A stretch of DNA of 64,000 nucleotides. Origin: Agarophyton chilense (taxonomy: Eukaryota; Rhodophyta; Florideophyceae; Gracilariales; Gracilariaceae). Position 1 is the first letter of the stretch. Every line of letters begins with the position of its first letter. The stretch spans positions 1,240,001 through 1,304,000 of the forward strand of contig JARGXX010000105.1 in the NCBI GenBank assembly GCA_030374765.1, in the 5' to 3' direction. The translations under genes and the position numbers were made by a program. Shown here one piece after another: positions 43,161 through 53,288 of this stretch. The notes below the pieces were generated by a model. It did not search any database. It saw only the letters and a program-made list of their open reading frames with translations, and was not told the origin of the DNA.

Positions 43161-44667
43161 ATTACAGTTCCAGCACCTATACTGCACCGGCCTTAAAGGT
43201 AGGGAAATTGTCGCCGATCAGATGGACAAGATACGCAAAGCTCAAGTCATAGAGCCGACGCCTCCAAACCAATCCGAATGGGCAAGTCCTCTTGTCCTCG
43301 TGGCGAAGAAGGATGGCCCCGTCAGGTTCTGTGTCGACTGCAGGAAGCTGAACGCAGTAACCAAGAGGGACTCATACCCGATACCTCGCATGGACGACTG
43401 TCTGGATTCCTTAGGCGAAGCTGTCGTATTTACCACACTGGACGCTACCTCGGGATATTGGCAAATCCCTTTGCCCGAAGACGCGACAGCCCTGACAACC
43501 TTTACCACCAATGAAGGTCTGTTCAAAATTACTCGCATCCCTTTTGGTTTGAAGAATGCACCAGCCACTTTCCAACGGGTAATGGACATTATACTGTCCA
43601 GAGTCAAATGGAAGTTCGCCCTGGTCTATCCGGATGACGTTATAATCTTCTCACGGGCGGTAAAGGAACACCTTTTCCACGTGAAGAAGGTGATAACAAT
43701 CCTACAGGACGCTGGAGTAACACTGAAACTCCGCAAATGCGCTTTCTTCCCGGCCTCGGTGGACTATCTCCGTCACTTCGAGCTCCTAGGAAAGCTAAAG
43801 GTGGCCACACGGACCACAAATGCGATTCGCCAGGTTAAGCCTCCTAGGACCCCCACGGAACTGCAATCCTTCGGGGGATTGTGCCACGTATACCGACTGT
43901 TCGTCCAAGGAGTCGCCAAGATCTCGGCCCCTCTCAACGCGATGCTGAAGAAGGGAACATCTTTGGAGTTTGAAGCCCTTACCGACGACCAGTACGAGGC
44001 ATTTCAGACCCTAAAGGAGAAATTGCTGAACCCACCCATATTGGCTTTACCAAAGCTCAGTAGGCCTTTGGTCCTGGACACAGATGCCTCTGATGTCTAA
44101 GTGGGTTGTGCACTGCTACAGGAACAGGAGTCAACGAAGGAATATCGACCTATTGGCTACTGGAGCAGAACGCTTACCAGCGCGACGCCAAACTACAGTA
44201 CGACCGAAAAGGAATGTCTTGCCATCTTATTGTCCGTATTCACACTCCGTCCGTACCTCGAGGGAACCAGGTTTACCATTAGGACAGACCATGACTCACT
44301 CCGCTGGTTACTCAATATGAAAGATGCATCGAGTCGCCTCGCTAGGTGGTGCCTCAGGCTCTCCAAATATGACTACGAGATAACCTGTAGGCAAGGCATC
44401 AAGCTCCAGGCAGCAGATGCTCTCTTGCGAATCATTACCGATGGAACTGATGACACTCCATTGGACGACCTAATTCCCACCCCCTTTACAGATGATAGAC
44501 CTCAGGACTATACGGAAACAGATGACCTTACAGGTAAGGTGCAATCAGAGGATCCTGAGGTAAAGGAGAACGAAGTATACCTATTTGACAGGGAGAAAGT
44601 ACCGCCTACTTGGGCACCACCTCAGGTTAATGCGATAACCCGGAGGAAAAAGAACTCCTCCCTATAA
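43161..44667 (+). pseudogene. RT and RNase H of Gypsy H2
   Basis: RT reads from KLQFQHLYCTGLKGREIVAD through LVLVAKKDGPVRFCVDCRKL, VFTTLDATSGYWQIPLPED, FGLKNAPATFQRVMDIILSR, ALVYPDDVIIFS (YPDD instead of YLDD) and LQSFGGLCHVYRLFV to LVLDTDASDV. A TAA at 44098-44100 follows the RNase H Asp. The rest continues in frame (VGCALLQEQESTKEYRPIGY, YSTTEKECLAILLSVFTLRP, RTDHDSLRWLL) to a stop at 44665. It aligns with H over the whole length and shows the sequence lost at the E2 insertion point. Confidence 0.93.
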
Positions 44668-45992
44668 CTATTGAGGAACTCCTACAGGCGCAGGTTGCAG
44701 ACGAGTACTGCAAGGAAACAGCTCAATTGGTAGGAACCCCAGGATGCCTGTTAGACTTTGACCGATTTGGACTAGTTTCTGGCCGCTCACCGCTGGATGG
44801 CGCACTCCAACGAGTAGTACCAACTTCGCTAAGGGCGCGATTCCTACACCTCGCCCATTTTTCCTGCTTGGCTGGTCACCCTGGAGGCCGACGAATGTAC
44901 CAGACCCTAAGGAAGTTCTTCTACTGGCCACTAATTGCGCAGGACCTATGGCAAACCGCACGGAACTGTGCATCGTGCGCACAGATCCGAGGGTCTCGCG
45001 CCAACCATCAGGACAAATTGAGGCTATTTCCCGCCGCAGGTGCGATGGAATTTGTCGCAATGGATGTAATTGGGCCTTTGCCTAAGTCGTCCAATGGAAA
45101 ACGGTTTGTTTTGGTTGTAACCGATAGGTTTACCAAACTTACCCGAGCCCTACCCCTAGAAAAAAAAACCGCCACGGATGTCGCCACGGCCTTCTTATCC
45201 GACTGCGTATATCTATATGGCATTACACTCTACCTCCTTACGGATAACGGCAGCCAGTTGGTATCCAAATTATTCTCGCATGTCTGTGCTACCTTAGGTA
45301 TCAAACATGTGACCACCACGGCGTACCACCGGCAAGCCAATAGCCAAGCCGAACGCTTCAACCGCACCCTTCTGGACCGATTGGCGCACTACGTTTCGGA
45401 GCACCAGTTGGACTGGGACGACTACGTTGAGTCACTGGTTTATGCCTACAACACGCAGGTGCACGCTTCCACAGGGACAACGCCTTTCGACTGAACGCTA
45501 ACAAGAGCCGGATGACCCCGACCCAGGCGATGCGCTACTCGCGACGACGCATCGACCGCATTATCCAAGCGGCCATAGATGTACCAACCGAAGCCCAACG
45601 GTGTTACAAAGTCAATTTCGACAAGGCCGTTTGGAACACACCGAACTTTGGGAAAGGGGAACTCGTTTACCTGGACCGGCCACCGAAGGACAGTGAGAAC
45701 TTCGAGGACACTACGCGGACGCTCTTACCTTGCTCTACGGGACCATACAAAGTCCTTAACGCCAATCAACACACCATTACGTTACTAATTGACGGCCTTC
45801 AGGACACCGTATCGATTGATTGGGTAACTCGAGCTCCCAGCTCCCCCGAATCACCAAACTCCCAGTCCCCTGGCGCAACGGAATCAATACGACCTCTAGT
45901 CGACGTTCAAGTCTCCACACCCCTTAAGGCAGTTCCCGCGGACTCCACTAGCCCCATGGACCCGATGGTCAATGCCAATGACGACAACCCGT
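44668..45992 (+). pseudogene. integrase of Gypsy H2
   Basis: The zinc domain is HLAHFSCLAGHPGGRRMYQT then CASCAQIRGSR. The core has FVAMDVIGPLPK (Asp), LLTDNGSQLVSKLF (Asp) and NSQAERFNRTL (Glu), a DD35E spacing. A TGA at 45492-45494 follows YNTQVHASTGTTPFD. The C-terminal module continues from 45512 (GKGELVYLDRPPKDSENFED, CSTGPYKVLN with GPY intact) into a Ser/Pro-rich linker. The linker is interrupted at 45988-45992 (CCCGT) by a solo LTR and resumes at 46665. Confidence 0.92.
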
Positions 45993-46659
45993 TGTAGTAT
46001 CCGCTCTAACGGAGATAGCAGACATCTGCGACAGCGTTCGGACTGACGATGGGTCGCTTGCGGCGAAGGAAAAGGGGTGGTAGAGCTACCACACCAGCGA
46101 GCTGGAAGTGGGGTGTAAGGCCACTACTCGCCAGCGAGGGTGAACAGTGCAACTGTAAAACGTTGATGGAACGTAGGTACGAGACGGCTCGTGAAGTGCT
46201 TGGGGGCTGATTATCTATTATAGCTCGTCCGGATCTCCGGTTAAAGAATCCTAAGCGAGGAACAGAATAGTCATGAGGCCCATGTTGTCTCCTTTACTTG
46301 GAGTCGGCACTCACCTCTGGTAAACTATATACTGTGTGCCAGGGTGAAGGCCCAAATAAATATATAAATAATACCTAGTGGTCAGCCACTTAGCCAAACC
46401 ACTGTATGGGTACGGTCCCTAATGGACGTCTAGCTACAAAGGGTAGTAAAACCAGCCACGTGGATCGCCACTACATGCGCCGTTGCAAGCCACTCCACTC
46501 GTGATACCACGTGTTACAACAATGTACTCTGCCTTATGGCATCCTACGCGGTGTGCCGTTTCATATCTCACTGCTGATGATATCACTCACTTATGAGTTC
46601 CAACTGCGGTTTCGCTAAAAATCAGCCTATCTGATTCCCCGACATAATAGAATACTACA
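45993..46659 (-). repeat. solo LTR of the E1 family (667 bp) in H2
   Basis: On the plus strand it runs TGTAGTATCC to GAATACTACA, the reverse complement of the E1 LTRs at 10143 and 20635 and of identical length. CCCGT flanks it (45988-45992 and 46660-46664). It shows that E1-type elements inserted elsewhere in this nest and later recombined out. Confidence 0.95.
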
Positions 46660-46664
46660 CCCGT

Positions 46665-47110
46665 CTCTCCCAACTGAATCCGATGGATTCGCCCCACTGG
46701 ACCACACTCTCCTTCCGGAGAATGAACACCAACCGGAATATGTGATTGAGCGCAACATCTCTGCCGATCGGAGAGAAGATGGAATTATGCGCTATTGCGT
46801 CCGTTGGTTCGCCTACACGCCTGAGGAACTTCCTCAGGTGTGTAGCCGAACCTTGAAGACAATTGGCAAGAGCCTCAAACCATTCCGGCTAATTTGATCG
46901 CCCGCTCTTGGCGCAGAATCAGCCACAAGGAGCGCGGCCTTCAGGACGGGCAACCATTGGTCCGAATAATCCCAAACCGCCTCCCAAATCGCCTCCTGAT
47001 ACGACGGTTTGCCGGAGCACGACGGCTCGTCGTAGCTCCTGCATCAGGGAACAAGGTCAGTCCTTCGGAGACACCTGAGAAAGACCCGAGACGCTCTCAA
47101 AACTGTACGC
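46665..47110 (+). pseudogene. chromodomain end of H2 pol
   Basis: The pol frame resumes after the solo LTR with LPTESDGFAPLDHTLLPENE, then PEYVIERNISADRREDG and MRYCVRWFAYTPEE. At 46808-46850 a 21-bp stretch encoding the end of this segment is repeated as an inverted copy, which replaces the DTW of the chromodomain with unrelated residues. The remainder to 47110 aligns with H 8146-8400 in broken frames. Confidence 0.82.
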
Positions 47111-47189
47111 CGTCCCGGGGCGCGCACGTTTGAGATACAAAAACGACGTTGGGAAAGCACAAGTATTAATTTATTCGACAACTAACAGA

Positions 47190-48372
47190 GGTATAACAGC
47201 CCTCACCATGACCGCAAGGTTCGCGGAAGCGCTCAAAACACCAACAGGACTCACTGGGCGGCGCAAGAGTAACTCCGTCGTTCTCATTGGAACCTGCACC
47301 AGCGAAACAGGTACCAGGGTCACCGGAGGAGCCAGCTGGACCATCAGAACCGGCCCCAGAGAGCCAAGCACGATTCTTCGGCCGAGATTAACCTGAGAAA
47401 CTATTTTCACCATCGGAAACCTCCCAGTCACTCAAATTGAGATCATATCGGGCAGTCAAGTCGGCAGTGACCCTTTAGGAAATCGCCTGGGCATTCTGCT
47501 TCAAGATATTGACCATGGCGGTCCTCAGGTAATGACCCTGTTGGACCACCGCGGCGTAGCACACCGAGCGACGCGCCTAGGAGCAAGCATCATTCAGGAC
47601 TGTGGCAATGTCCTCCGAGGCAGTAATACCAACGGGATGGCGGAAGGGCATAACGCACTGCCCGCAGATTTCGTCCGATGGTTTTTTCATAGCGGCCCCC
47701 GGGGCGCTCATAAGCCAATTGGTGTCCCGAGAAGCTCCCCACTTGGGTTTTCGAAGCCATGGCGCCTATGCCCACAGTCTGTGCCGCCGGGAAATGGATA
47801 GAAAAACCGACGGAAGCGACAAAGTCCGGAGGGACAGTGCCGTATCCGACGGGCTTATAAGGCGATGGCGGCGTCGCGCGCGACCAATGGAGGAATACCG
47901 CGATGGAAAGGAAGGAGGATGAAACCAAATCGGGCAGGATGACCGACATGATCTCAAATGGACGAAGCGGGCCCCGTGGTTCACGGCGAACGACGCGGGT
48001 AGGGTCGCCAAAGGAATACCGAGGGATAAAAAAGCGGCAAGAAACCCCGCCTCCGGTGCGCGTACAGTATCTTTGGTGAACTACTTGCCAACCGGGCGCC
48101 AAGGGTCAGCTCTTACGCACTGGTACCCCCGAGGATGGTGGCGATGCGACGCCCCGTCGCACCAACTGGTAACGAGAGCAACTAACCCCCGGGATGGTCG
48201 TATGACGTAGACATGTCGGGCACGGCACCTCTCATGTCCAGGCCATTAGGACGCTCAGGGTCACGACGTTCCGACCCCTAAGGCAAGATTGGAGGTTCAC
48301 GCATAGGTCCAGTTACAGCCAAATCCCCAAGAAGGTGTGAGGCAATTTGGACTTCGCCGTAACTGTCGAATT
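47190..48372 (-). pseudogene. antisense extra gene of H2 (aORF), badly decayed
   Basis: The minus strand over 47900-47190 aligns with the C-terminal half of the H antisense gene (7560-7970). Shared words in broken frames include VGITAS, ARRSVCYAAVVQQG, TAMVNIL, ARYDLNLSDWEVSD and NRAWLSGAGSDGPAGSSGDP. The region is shorter than in H (1.2 against 1.8 kb), so an internal deletion is likely. No function can be read from it. Confidence 0.6.
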
Positions 48373-48387
48373 CTAAGGAGGGGGATA
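48373..48387 (+). other. polypurine tract of H2
   Basis: CTAAGGAGGGGGATA lies directly before TGTGAAGG of the 3' LTR. Confidence 0.8.
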
Positions 48388-49084
48388 TGTGAAGGAGTGT
48401 TGTGCCGCTTGGCTAAAAGGTCACCATATTCTGCCTACATAGCTGGTATTTGTTACCATTATGGCCTACATGGATATTATTGTTTTCCCTTGGCATCGTT
48501 TGTCATTATTTGTCTTTATTTAGGTAGCGTTTACTTTAAGTATAAATACCGATCGCTCTCAATAAATTTCCGAGGCACGCGCACGGAACACGGGGGATAG
48601 ACTTTTCTGAATCTACCTTACTTTATATTCCGACTTTCCCAATAAGGAGCGATGATAACGGTTAAGCCCTGTACGCAGCCGGGCCCTGAGGTATCTTACA
48701 GACAACACGTGAACGGGTTGACCTCAGATGGACTCATGTAGATTATTAATTTGTTTTATTTACTGCAATAGTTTAGCAATACAGTGCCAGGGAGATCTCA
48801 GCGCCTCGCCGGTACTATTTCCTTGGCTCGAGTGACGCTTCTCCCTTAAAGTAAGTCAGGAACCGTTGGGATACTAAATAACTCCGTTTTGTATATTAGT
48901 TTCACCCCTAGGTCTTCAAGCCATCGTTTCCGTAGCTCCAACCTGTAGGAATACGCAGCAAACGCCAGCCCATTGCACCAAGTACTCTGGGAGTGCCGCC
49001 GTCAAGGATTCGAACCTTAGGACCGCTCTACCACGCTACCACCGGTCGAGACCCGTACGCTGACCCACCCTTCATTGCGTTACA
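48388..49084 (+). repeat. 3' LTR of H2, split by a solo LTR
   Basis: Own parts are 48388-48397 (TGTGAAGGAG) and 48650-49084 (CGATGATAACGG to GCGTTACA), together 445 bp, matching the 5' LTR. GGATTCGAACC (B box on the minus strand) is at 49006-49016. The interruption is 48398-48649 (solo S LTR plus one AGGAG). Confidence 0.9.
48398..48644 (+). repeat. solo S-type LTR (247 bp) in the H2 3' LTR
   Basis: It runs TGTTGTGCCGC to TTTCCCAATA, with the final CA mutated to TA. AGGAG flanks it (48393-48397 and 48645-48649). TATAAATACC near 48541 and AATAAA near 48561 look like promoter and poly(A) signals. It belongs to the same family as the LTR at 36312-36478 plus 49090-49197. Confidence 0.88.
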
Positions 49085-49089
49085 TTTTG

Positions 49090-49197
49090 TTTTACTATAA
49101 ATACCGCGCTCGCAAAAAAAATTCCGAGGCACGAAACCAGGAGACCTCACTTCTATATTTTACATCAACCCTATTTATTATCCCGACTGCCCCAACA
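49090..49197 (+). repeat. S-type LTR, right part
   Basis: It continues the LTR started at 36312, from ACTATAAATACCGCGCTCGC and TTCCGAGGCACG to CCCGACTGCCCCAACA. AGCAG at 49198-49202 is the target duplication shared with 36307-36311. Confidence 0.85.
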
Positions 49198-49202
49198 AGC
49201 AG

Positions 49203-49480
49203 CAAGAATCTCAGCTGCACCAATTGACTTCACAGAACGTCTCGATTTGTTTGAACTCCAATGCAGAGCATGATATATGGAGTCCTTCTTACAATCACCT
49301 TTGAGTAAACCGGCGATGAATTTCAGTTGTCCACATTCATTGATTCGACTCGAATCAGAGAACACAACGATCGAAATATTATGTGGTTCTCTGTTGTTAT
49401 GAAGCTTGTAAAGAATTGAATTACCAAACTTCTTCACAGCTTTCAGAATATTAACCTAAGCACTTAAATCTGATTCTATA
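49203..49480 (-). pseudogene. Copia-type RNase H, N-terminal part
   Basis: The minus strand reads VKKFGNSILYKLHNNREPHN, ISIVVFSDSSRINECGQLKF (catalytic Asp in FSDSS), IAGLLKGDCKKDSIYHALHW and SSNKSRRSVKSIGAAEILAA (Glu in AEIL). It is the first half of the gene whose end is at 35967-36306. A TAG precedes the first block. The upstream RT is not found; 49481-49740 shows no gene. Confidence 0.83.
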
Positions 49481-50002
49481 CAACTTACACCTTTTTGTCG
49501 AAGAAAACTGGAGTACAATGAACATAACGGACTAGGAACAATACCAATCAAACAAATCGACCCATTTCAGGAGCGAAACGTTGAGAGTTTTATTTGATTC
49601 AAAGGCTCTTCTATTTGCCGACGACGAAAACGATCCAATGGATAACTCTAAAGAACTTTCAAATTTTCACCTGCGTTTATTTCAATTTAGTAGTCATTAC
49701 TTTGAATAATTGTCAGACCATAATATCCCTAATATATTTTTTAATGTACGATGTATCGTGCATTAATGTTTACACATCCGGAGTTCAGCTGCACGTTATT
49801 CTCTTCCGTTTCTGAGAGCCATGGAGCAATTGAGGGCCTTCCGAAAAGCCGTAGGATAACTTTTACGGCTTTCGCAGCACTCTTTTCTATCCAAATAGAA
49901 CAAAGAAAAACGCAATTTATATACTATCTAAAGAGCCTTTTTGCGGAATGTACGACACATCGTACATAAAAAGGTCCCAAACACGGATTTTTTACAGCAT
50001 TT

Positions 50003-51082
50003 CTAAATTCTACGAGGACGTAATCTACTAAACCTGTTTTCAGGCTCTTCAGAACGGCATCCTCGCCTTCCGACATTTTCTGCGCATCCCAAACGAGATG
50101 TGCCACAGTCTCCTTCCCCACTGCCTGCGGTAGTACTCATAAGATGAAGAGACCTCGAAGGTAAACGTCTATCGAGGCCTCTATTCGTATGCCACACATC
50201 CCAGCAGGACCGTCTGAATCCTGCATGCGTTCTAATACATAAATGTATCTCACACTGCGAGTACTTGAAAGAAGAACGATGACCTCTAAAAGCACCCCCG
50301 CTAACGCTCCTTGTTCCACAAAGTGCACCCCAGCGCTCTTTCCGCATCTGCTTTTGGTTGTGGCCGGGCACATTAAGCCTCAAACTGGTGCCATCCTCAC
50401 TATTAAAGAACTGTATCCTGTTTCGTCGTTTCTCTCTCACAAGGACGCTGGCCAGTGCTCGACGCTTGCTTGCTTCGTCTCCAGGAACCATAGCACGGTT
50501 TAGAGCGTCGCTAGCGTCCCGTTTCTGTCTTTCCCTTACAAAAACTTTGCCTCTATACTTAAGAAGCCCGACTGCAGCGTCGGCACAAAAGTCTGCAAAT
50601 GACCATACTTTGTTTAAAGCATATCGAAACAAGTTTTAATCTTGGGAGCGATCCCCATGATCAACCAGATCTCTATTTTCTGTCAACCTCCATGCCGTAA
50701 AGGCATTGAAAACAAGATTTTTCAAGGTCTATCCAACTACTTTTTGCTCCCATTTTATAGCCGAGGTAGAACTTTTGAGTATTGCACGCGTCTGTGCGCT
50801 CCCATCCACTCCTCCCGTCGTCTTGGAGTAAATTCTCTGCATACCGTGTTTGAAAAGTTTAAGTGGGACGAAGCCATCTTTATGCTTAACGTTATTATGA
50901 GCTAGTTTCCAGAAATACAGCCTGTCTTTGAACACTTTCTTCGTCTTGGTATCTACAAATGTTGGAATGGTAGGGGAACCTTCGTGTGCCCGTAAAACGA
51001 GGGGGCCAGCGTTTGTCTTCAGACACGCTCGAAACACTTCTGTTGCAGGATTTTGAGCATAATCTAAACTGCAGGATAGCAA
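50003..51082 (-). pseudogene. C-terminal part of the transposase
   Basis: The minus strand 51082-50729 reads SPTIPTFVDTKTKKVFKDRL, YFWKLAHNNVKHKDGFVPLK and LFKHGMQRIYSKTTGGVDGS. The last block resembles the GGVD segment that holds the final Asp in piggyBac transposases. 50632-50003 continues in shifted frames: FADFCADAAVGLLKYRGKVF, then basic sequence, then LEVIVLLSSTRSVRYIYVLE. Frameshifts near 50290 and 50660 are evident. Function would be DNA cleavage and joining; it is dead here. Confidence 0.5.
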
Positions 51083-51089
51083 CGCAGAT

Positions 51090-51490
51090 TACGAGCACAT
51101 GATGTAAAGGAAGTAGTTGGTTCTCGTGACAACCATCTGCTGCATCAGATTTCCTGCATACTCCCTGGGAATACGTTGCTTGAGACTCTCCTCTTCAAGT
51201 GTTGTACAAACCAAATCAAGTGTGGCATTTTGAAGTGCTCTGGACAAGGATGCAGTTGCTACGTTTGTCTTAATCTCGACGCAACAAACCTGTAAAGAAT
51301 GTTCTTGTGGTATGGAATCGACAAATGTGGTCTTCGAGAGGTCAAAGAGGGCAATCCCATCCGGTTAACATACCATCCAAGGGTTATCCTTATCTGCGAG
51401 CATCCTACATTGATGTAGTGCAACAATAAAACCTTTCTTCCGAAGGGCTTTTAGTACAACTCCTTCATTCACTGTGTCTCTCATCATGGT
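51090..51490 (-). pseudogene. YqaJ-like PD-(D/E)XK nuclease segment
   Basis: This follows the transposase frame after a TAA (51491-51493) in the same frame. MMRDTVNEGVVLKALRKKGF leads to NPWMVC, a TAA, then PDGIALFDLSKTTFVD. After that come QVCCVEIKTNVATASL and YAGNLMQQMVVTRTNYFLYI. The Asp of PDG (near 51360) and the Glu and Lys of VEIKT (51267-51281) have the order and context of the PD-(D/E)XK core in YqaJ/lambda-exonuclease-like proteins. A Gln-containing helix follows, as usual. The stop before PDG replaces an expected Ser. This domain sits between the second Asp of the transposase and the GGVD block at 50729-51082. Confidence 0.6.
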
Positions 51491-52942
51491 TTACGTTGAG
51501 CGCTGTGGGCCGAACCAAGATGTTAGTAAGTTTCTAGCTTTCTCCGCCAATGTGGATTCGGATAGTGTCGTACTAGCATTGAAGCCGAGTAGAGAGCATA
51601 CCTTTCCATCTGCAAGAATTGTTTCGCCGGCGATGGTTCCAGTTATGCAAAACCGTCTGAGCAGGAACCAGTCAGCGCAATGTTGTTCTACTGTCAACAC
51701 CTTGCACATAGAATTGCAGTGAAATTCAATCACATCCTTTCCTTCTCTGGTCTCTACAAATGGTATAACAAGCTTGCCAGCTCTCGATCTCTTACCGAAC
51801 AACATGTTTCTATGTGATAGGCTTTTTGGAACAGCTATCCAACATTTGAGGACTGAAGCGAGTCCATCTGGAATACAATACGCAAAGCGCAGGGTCTTAG
51901 AAAACTTTTTCGTCCCCCGCTCGCGAACCACAACTGCTGTTACAGTTTCCCTGGAAGCATGCTGTTGGTCGCAGAATATTTTCTCTGCGTACTTGCTTTG
52001 TGGGCCCAATGTTGGACTGTCGTCAATCACAAAAGCTGCGGCACGATCGTACAAACCCATGTCTATCCTTATGTCCTGCTGTGCATCTCCACCATACTCA
52101 TCTTCAGATGCATTCTCAACTTCTAGATCGTCTCTACCTGTAATAAAATGGGACATTCCGACAAACTGATGACATCTCAACAATTTTTCAGGCATGATAA
52201 GCATAAATCCAATTCCCCGTCTTGAATGTGCCGGAACGATAGAAAACTTGCCATAATCTCTGTCGGTCGTTACTATAAAACCTGCTAAATACTGCTCTCC
52301 ACGTGTCTCCGGTAAAGCATCAATGAGCTTCTCTACGTTTATAGCCTGAGCTTCTCTTCTTCTTCGAAAGCGCACCATAAGTGTAACACGAAATAAAGCG
52401 TCAGTAATTACATCCACACAGTGTCCTTCTTTATCTGTTTTTCGCATGCTCAAAGTCTTAACCTGATTGCCGGCCGCTCGTTTTCCATACAGGTCATCAT
52501 CAAGCTTTGAAAAAGTATGCCCCGGGGCCAGGAACAGTTTTCAGGACATCCTGTATGCCGTTTTCTCAAATTATCTCAAGCTGACGGTCTGATCTCTTTG
52601 TGAATTCCAAACAGTTTGCCCTTGATCGCCTCGTCCTATGGCAGAGAATGACAAAATAATGGTAATTATGTAGAGCACTACGTGGAGCTTTGTAATTGCA
52701 CAGTCGAGCTTCTCGAACATGGCAATGCTTTTCGAGAGGCTGAATCCGGAACACTGAGAGAATACAGATACGGCTAAGAACTGATATATGTCCGACACTT
52801 TCAAAGCCGTCACGGATCCCTCTGATAGCACAATGCCCTCGTCCAACCAAGTTAAAAATTTATGCAACAAATTATCACAAAAGAGTACGATGTGATGTGA
52901 CCAACAATGCTCCAAGTGCGTTACATTAAGTTCGGTGTGCAT
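51491..52942 (-). pseudogene. DDE transposase core of the 49.7-53.9 kb element
   Basis: One frame from 52942 to 51491, broken by stops at 52571 and near 52535. The N-terminal part reads KFLTWLDEGIVLSEGSVTAL, VSDIYQFLAVSVFSQCSGFS, LSKSIAMFEKLD. Then come TFSKLDDDLYGKRAAGNQVK (acidic pair, likely first Asp), RKTDKEGHCVDVITDALFRV, FIVTTDRDYGKFSIV (second Asp, in the DR-YGK context of piggyBac/IS4-type transposases), GIGFMLIMPEKLLRCHQFVG and FVIDDSPTLGPQSKYAEKIF. The end contains HCADWFLLRRFCITGTIAGE, which matches the first motif of YqaJ-type nucleases. The family call is by motif only. Confidence 0.6.
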
Positions 52943-53027
52943 TCAATCCAATTCAGACCGACAAAAGAGACGAGCACGTTCTGAAAGAACATCAAACATG
53001 AACTTGTTGTCTATCTTGATTGTTTCG

Positions 53028-53288
53028 TTATTGACGTTCATTACTTTCTATCCTTGAGATGGATCCTCGCCACTTGGTAACTTTTGCACGTGCAGAATCT
53101 CTTCCTGCTACTCTTTCTCTACCGCGACCCCGACTAATCCCTCGAGCTCTACCTCTATCTTTTGGCCTTCCTCTGGATCTTACTTTTGTGTAAAGTTCGA
53201 AATCTCCTATAATAGCCAATAGCAATTCCCTGGGAGGCAAAACAAAGAATAGATGTACCACCCTTTTGATCTGTGGGCGCACCATCAT
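53028..53288 (-). pseudogene. basic N-terminal segment of the transposase
   Basis: A minus-strand frame holds LPPRELLLAIIGDFELYTKV followed by a run rich in RG/GR repeats (GRPKDRGRARGISRGRGRER). The run looks like a nucleic-acid-binding or nuclear-targeting tail. It is in a different frame from the next segment and could be the N-terminal part of the same gene or an unrelated frame. Confidence 0.4.

Larger units (their letters stand above)
36479..49084 (+). mobile_element. Gypsy element H2 (H family), full length with three insertions
   Basis: 5' LTR 36479-36924 and 3' LTR 48388-49084 are flanked by TTTTG (36474-36478 and 49085-49089). Own sequence is about 8.8 kb after removal of the piggyBac element (40308-43156), an E1-type solo LTR (45993-46659) and an S-type solo LTR (48398-48644), each with its own target duplication. 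Gag, protease, RT, RNase H, integrase, chromodomain and an antisense gene are recognisable, all with stops. The LTRs differ by about 9% by eye, making this older than E1 and E2. It is inverted relative to H. Confidence 0.93.
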
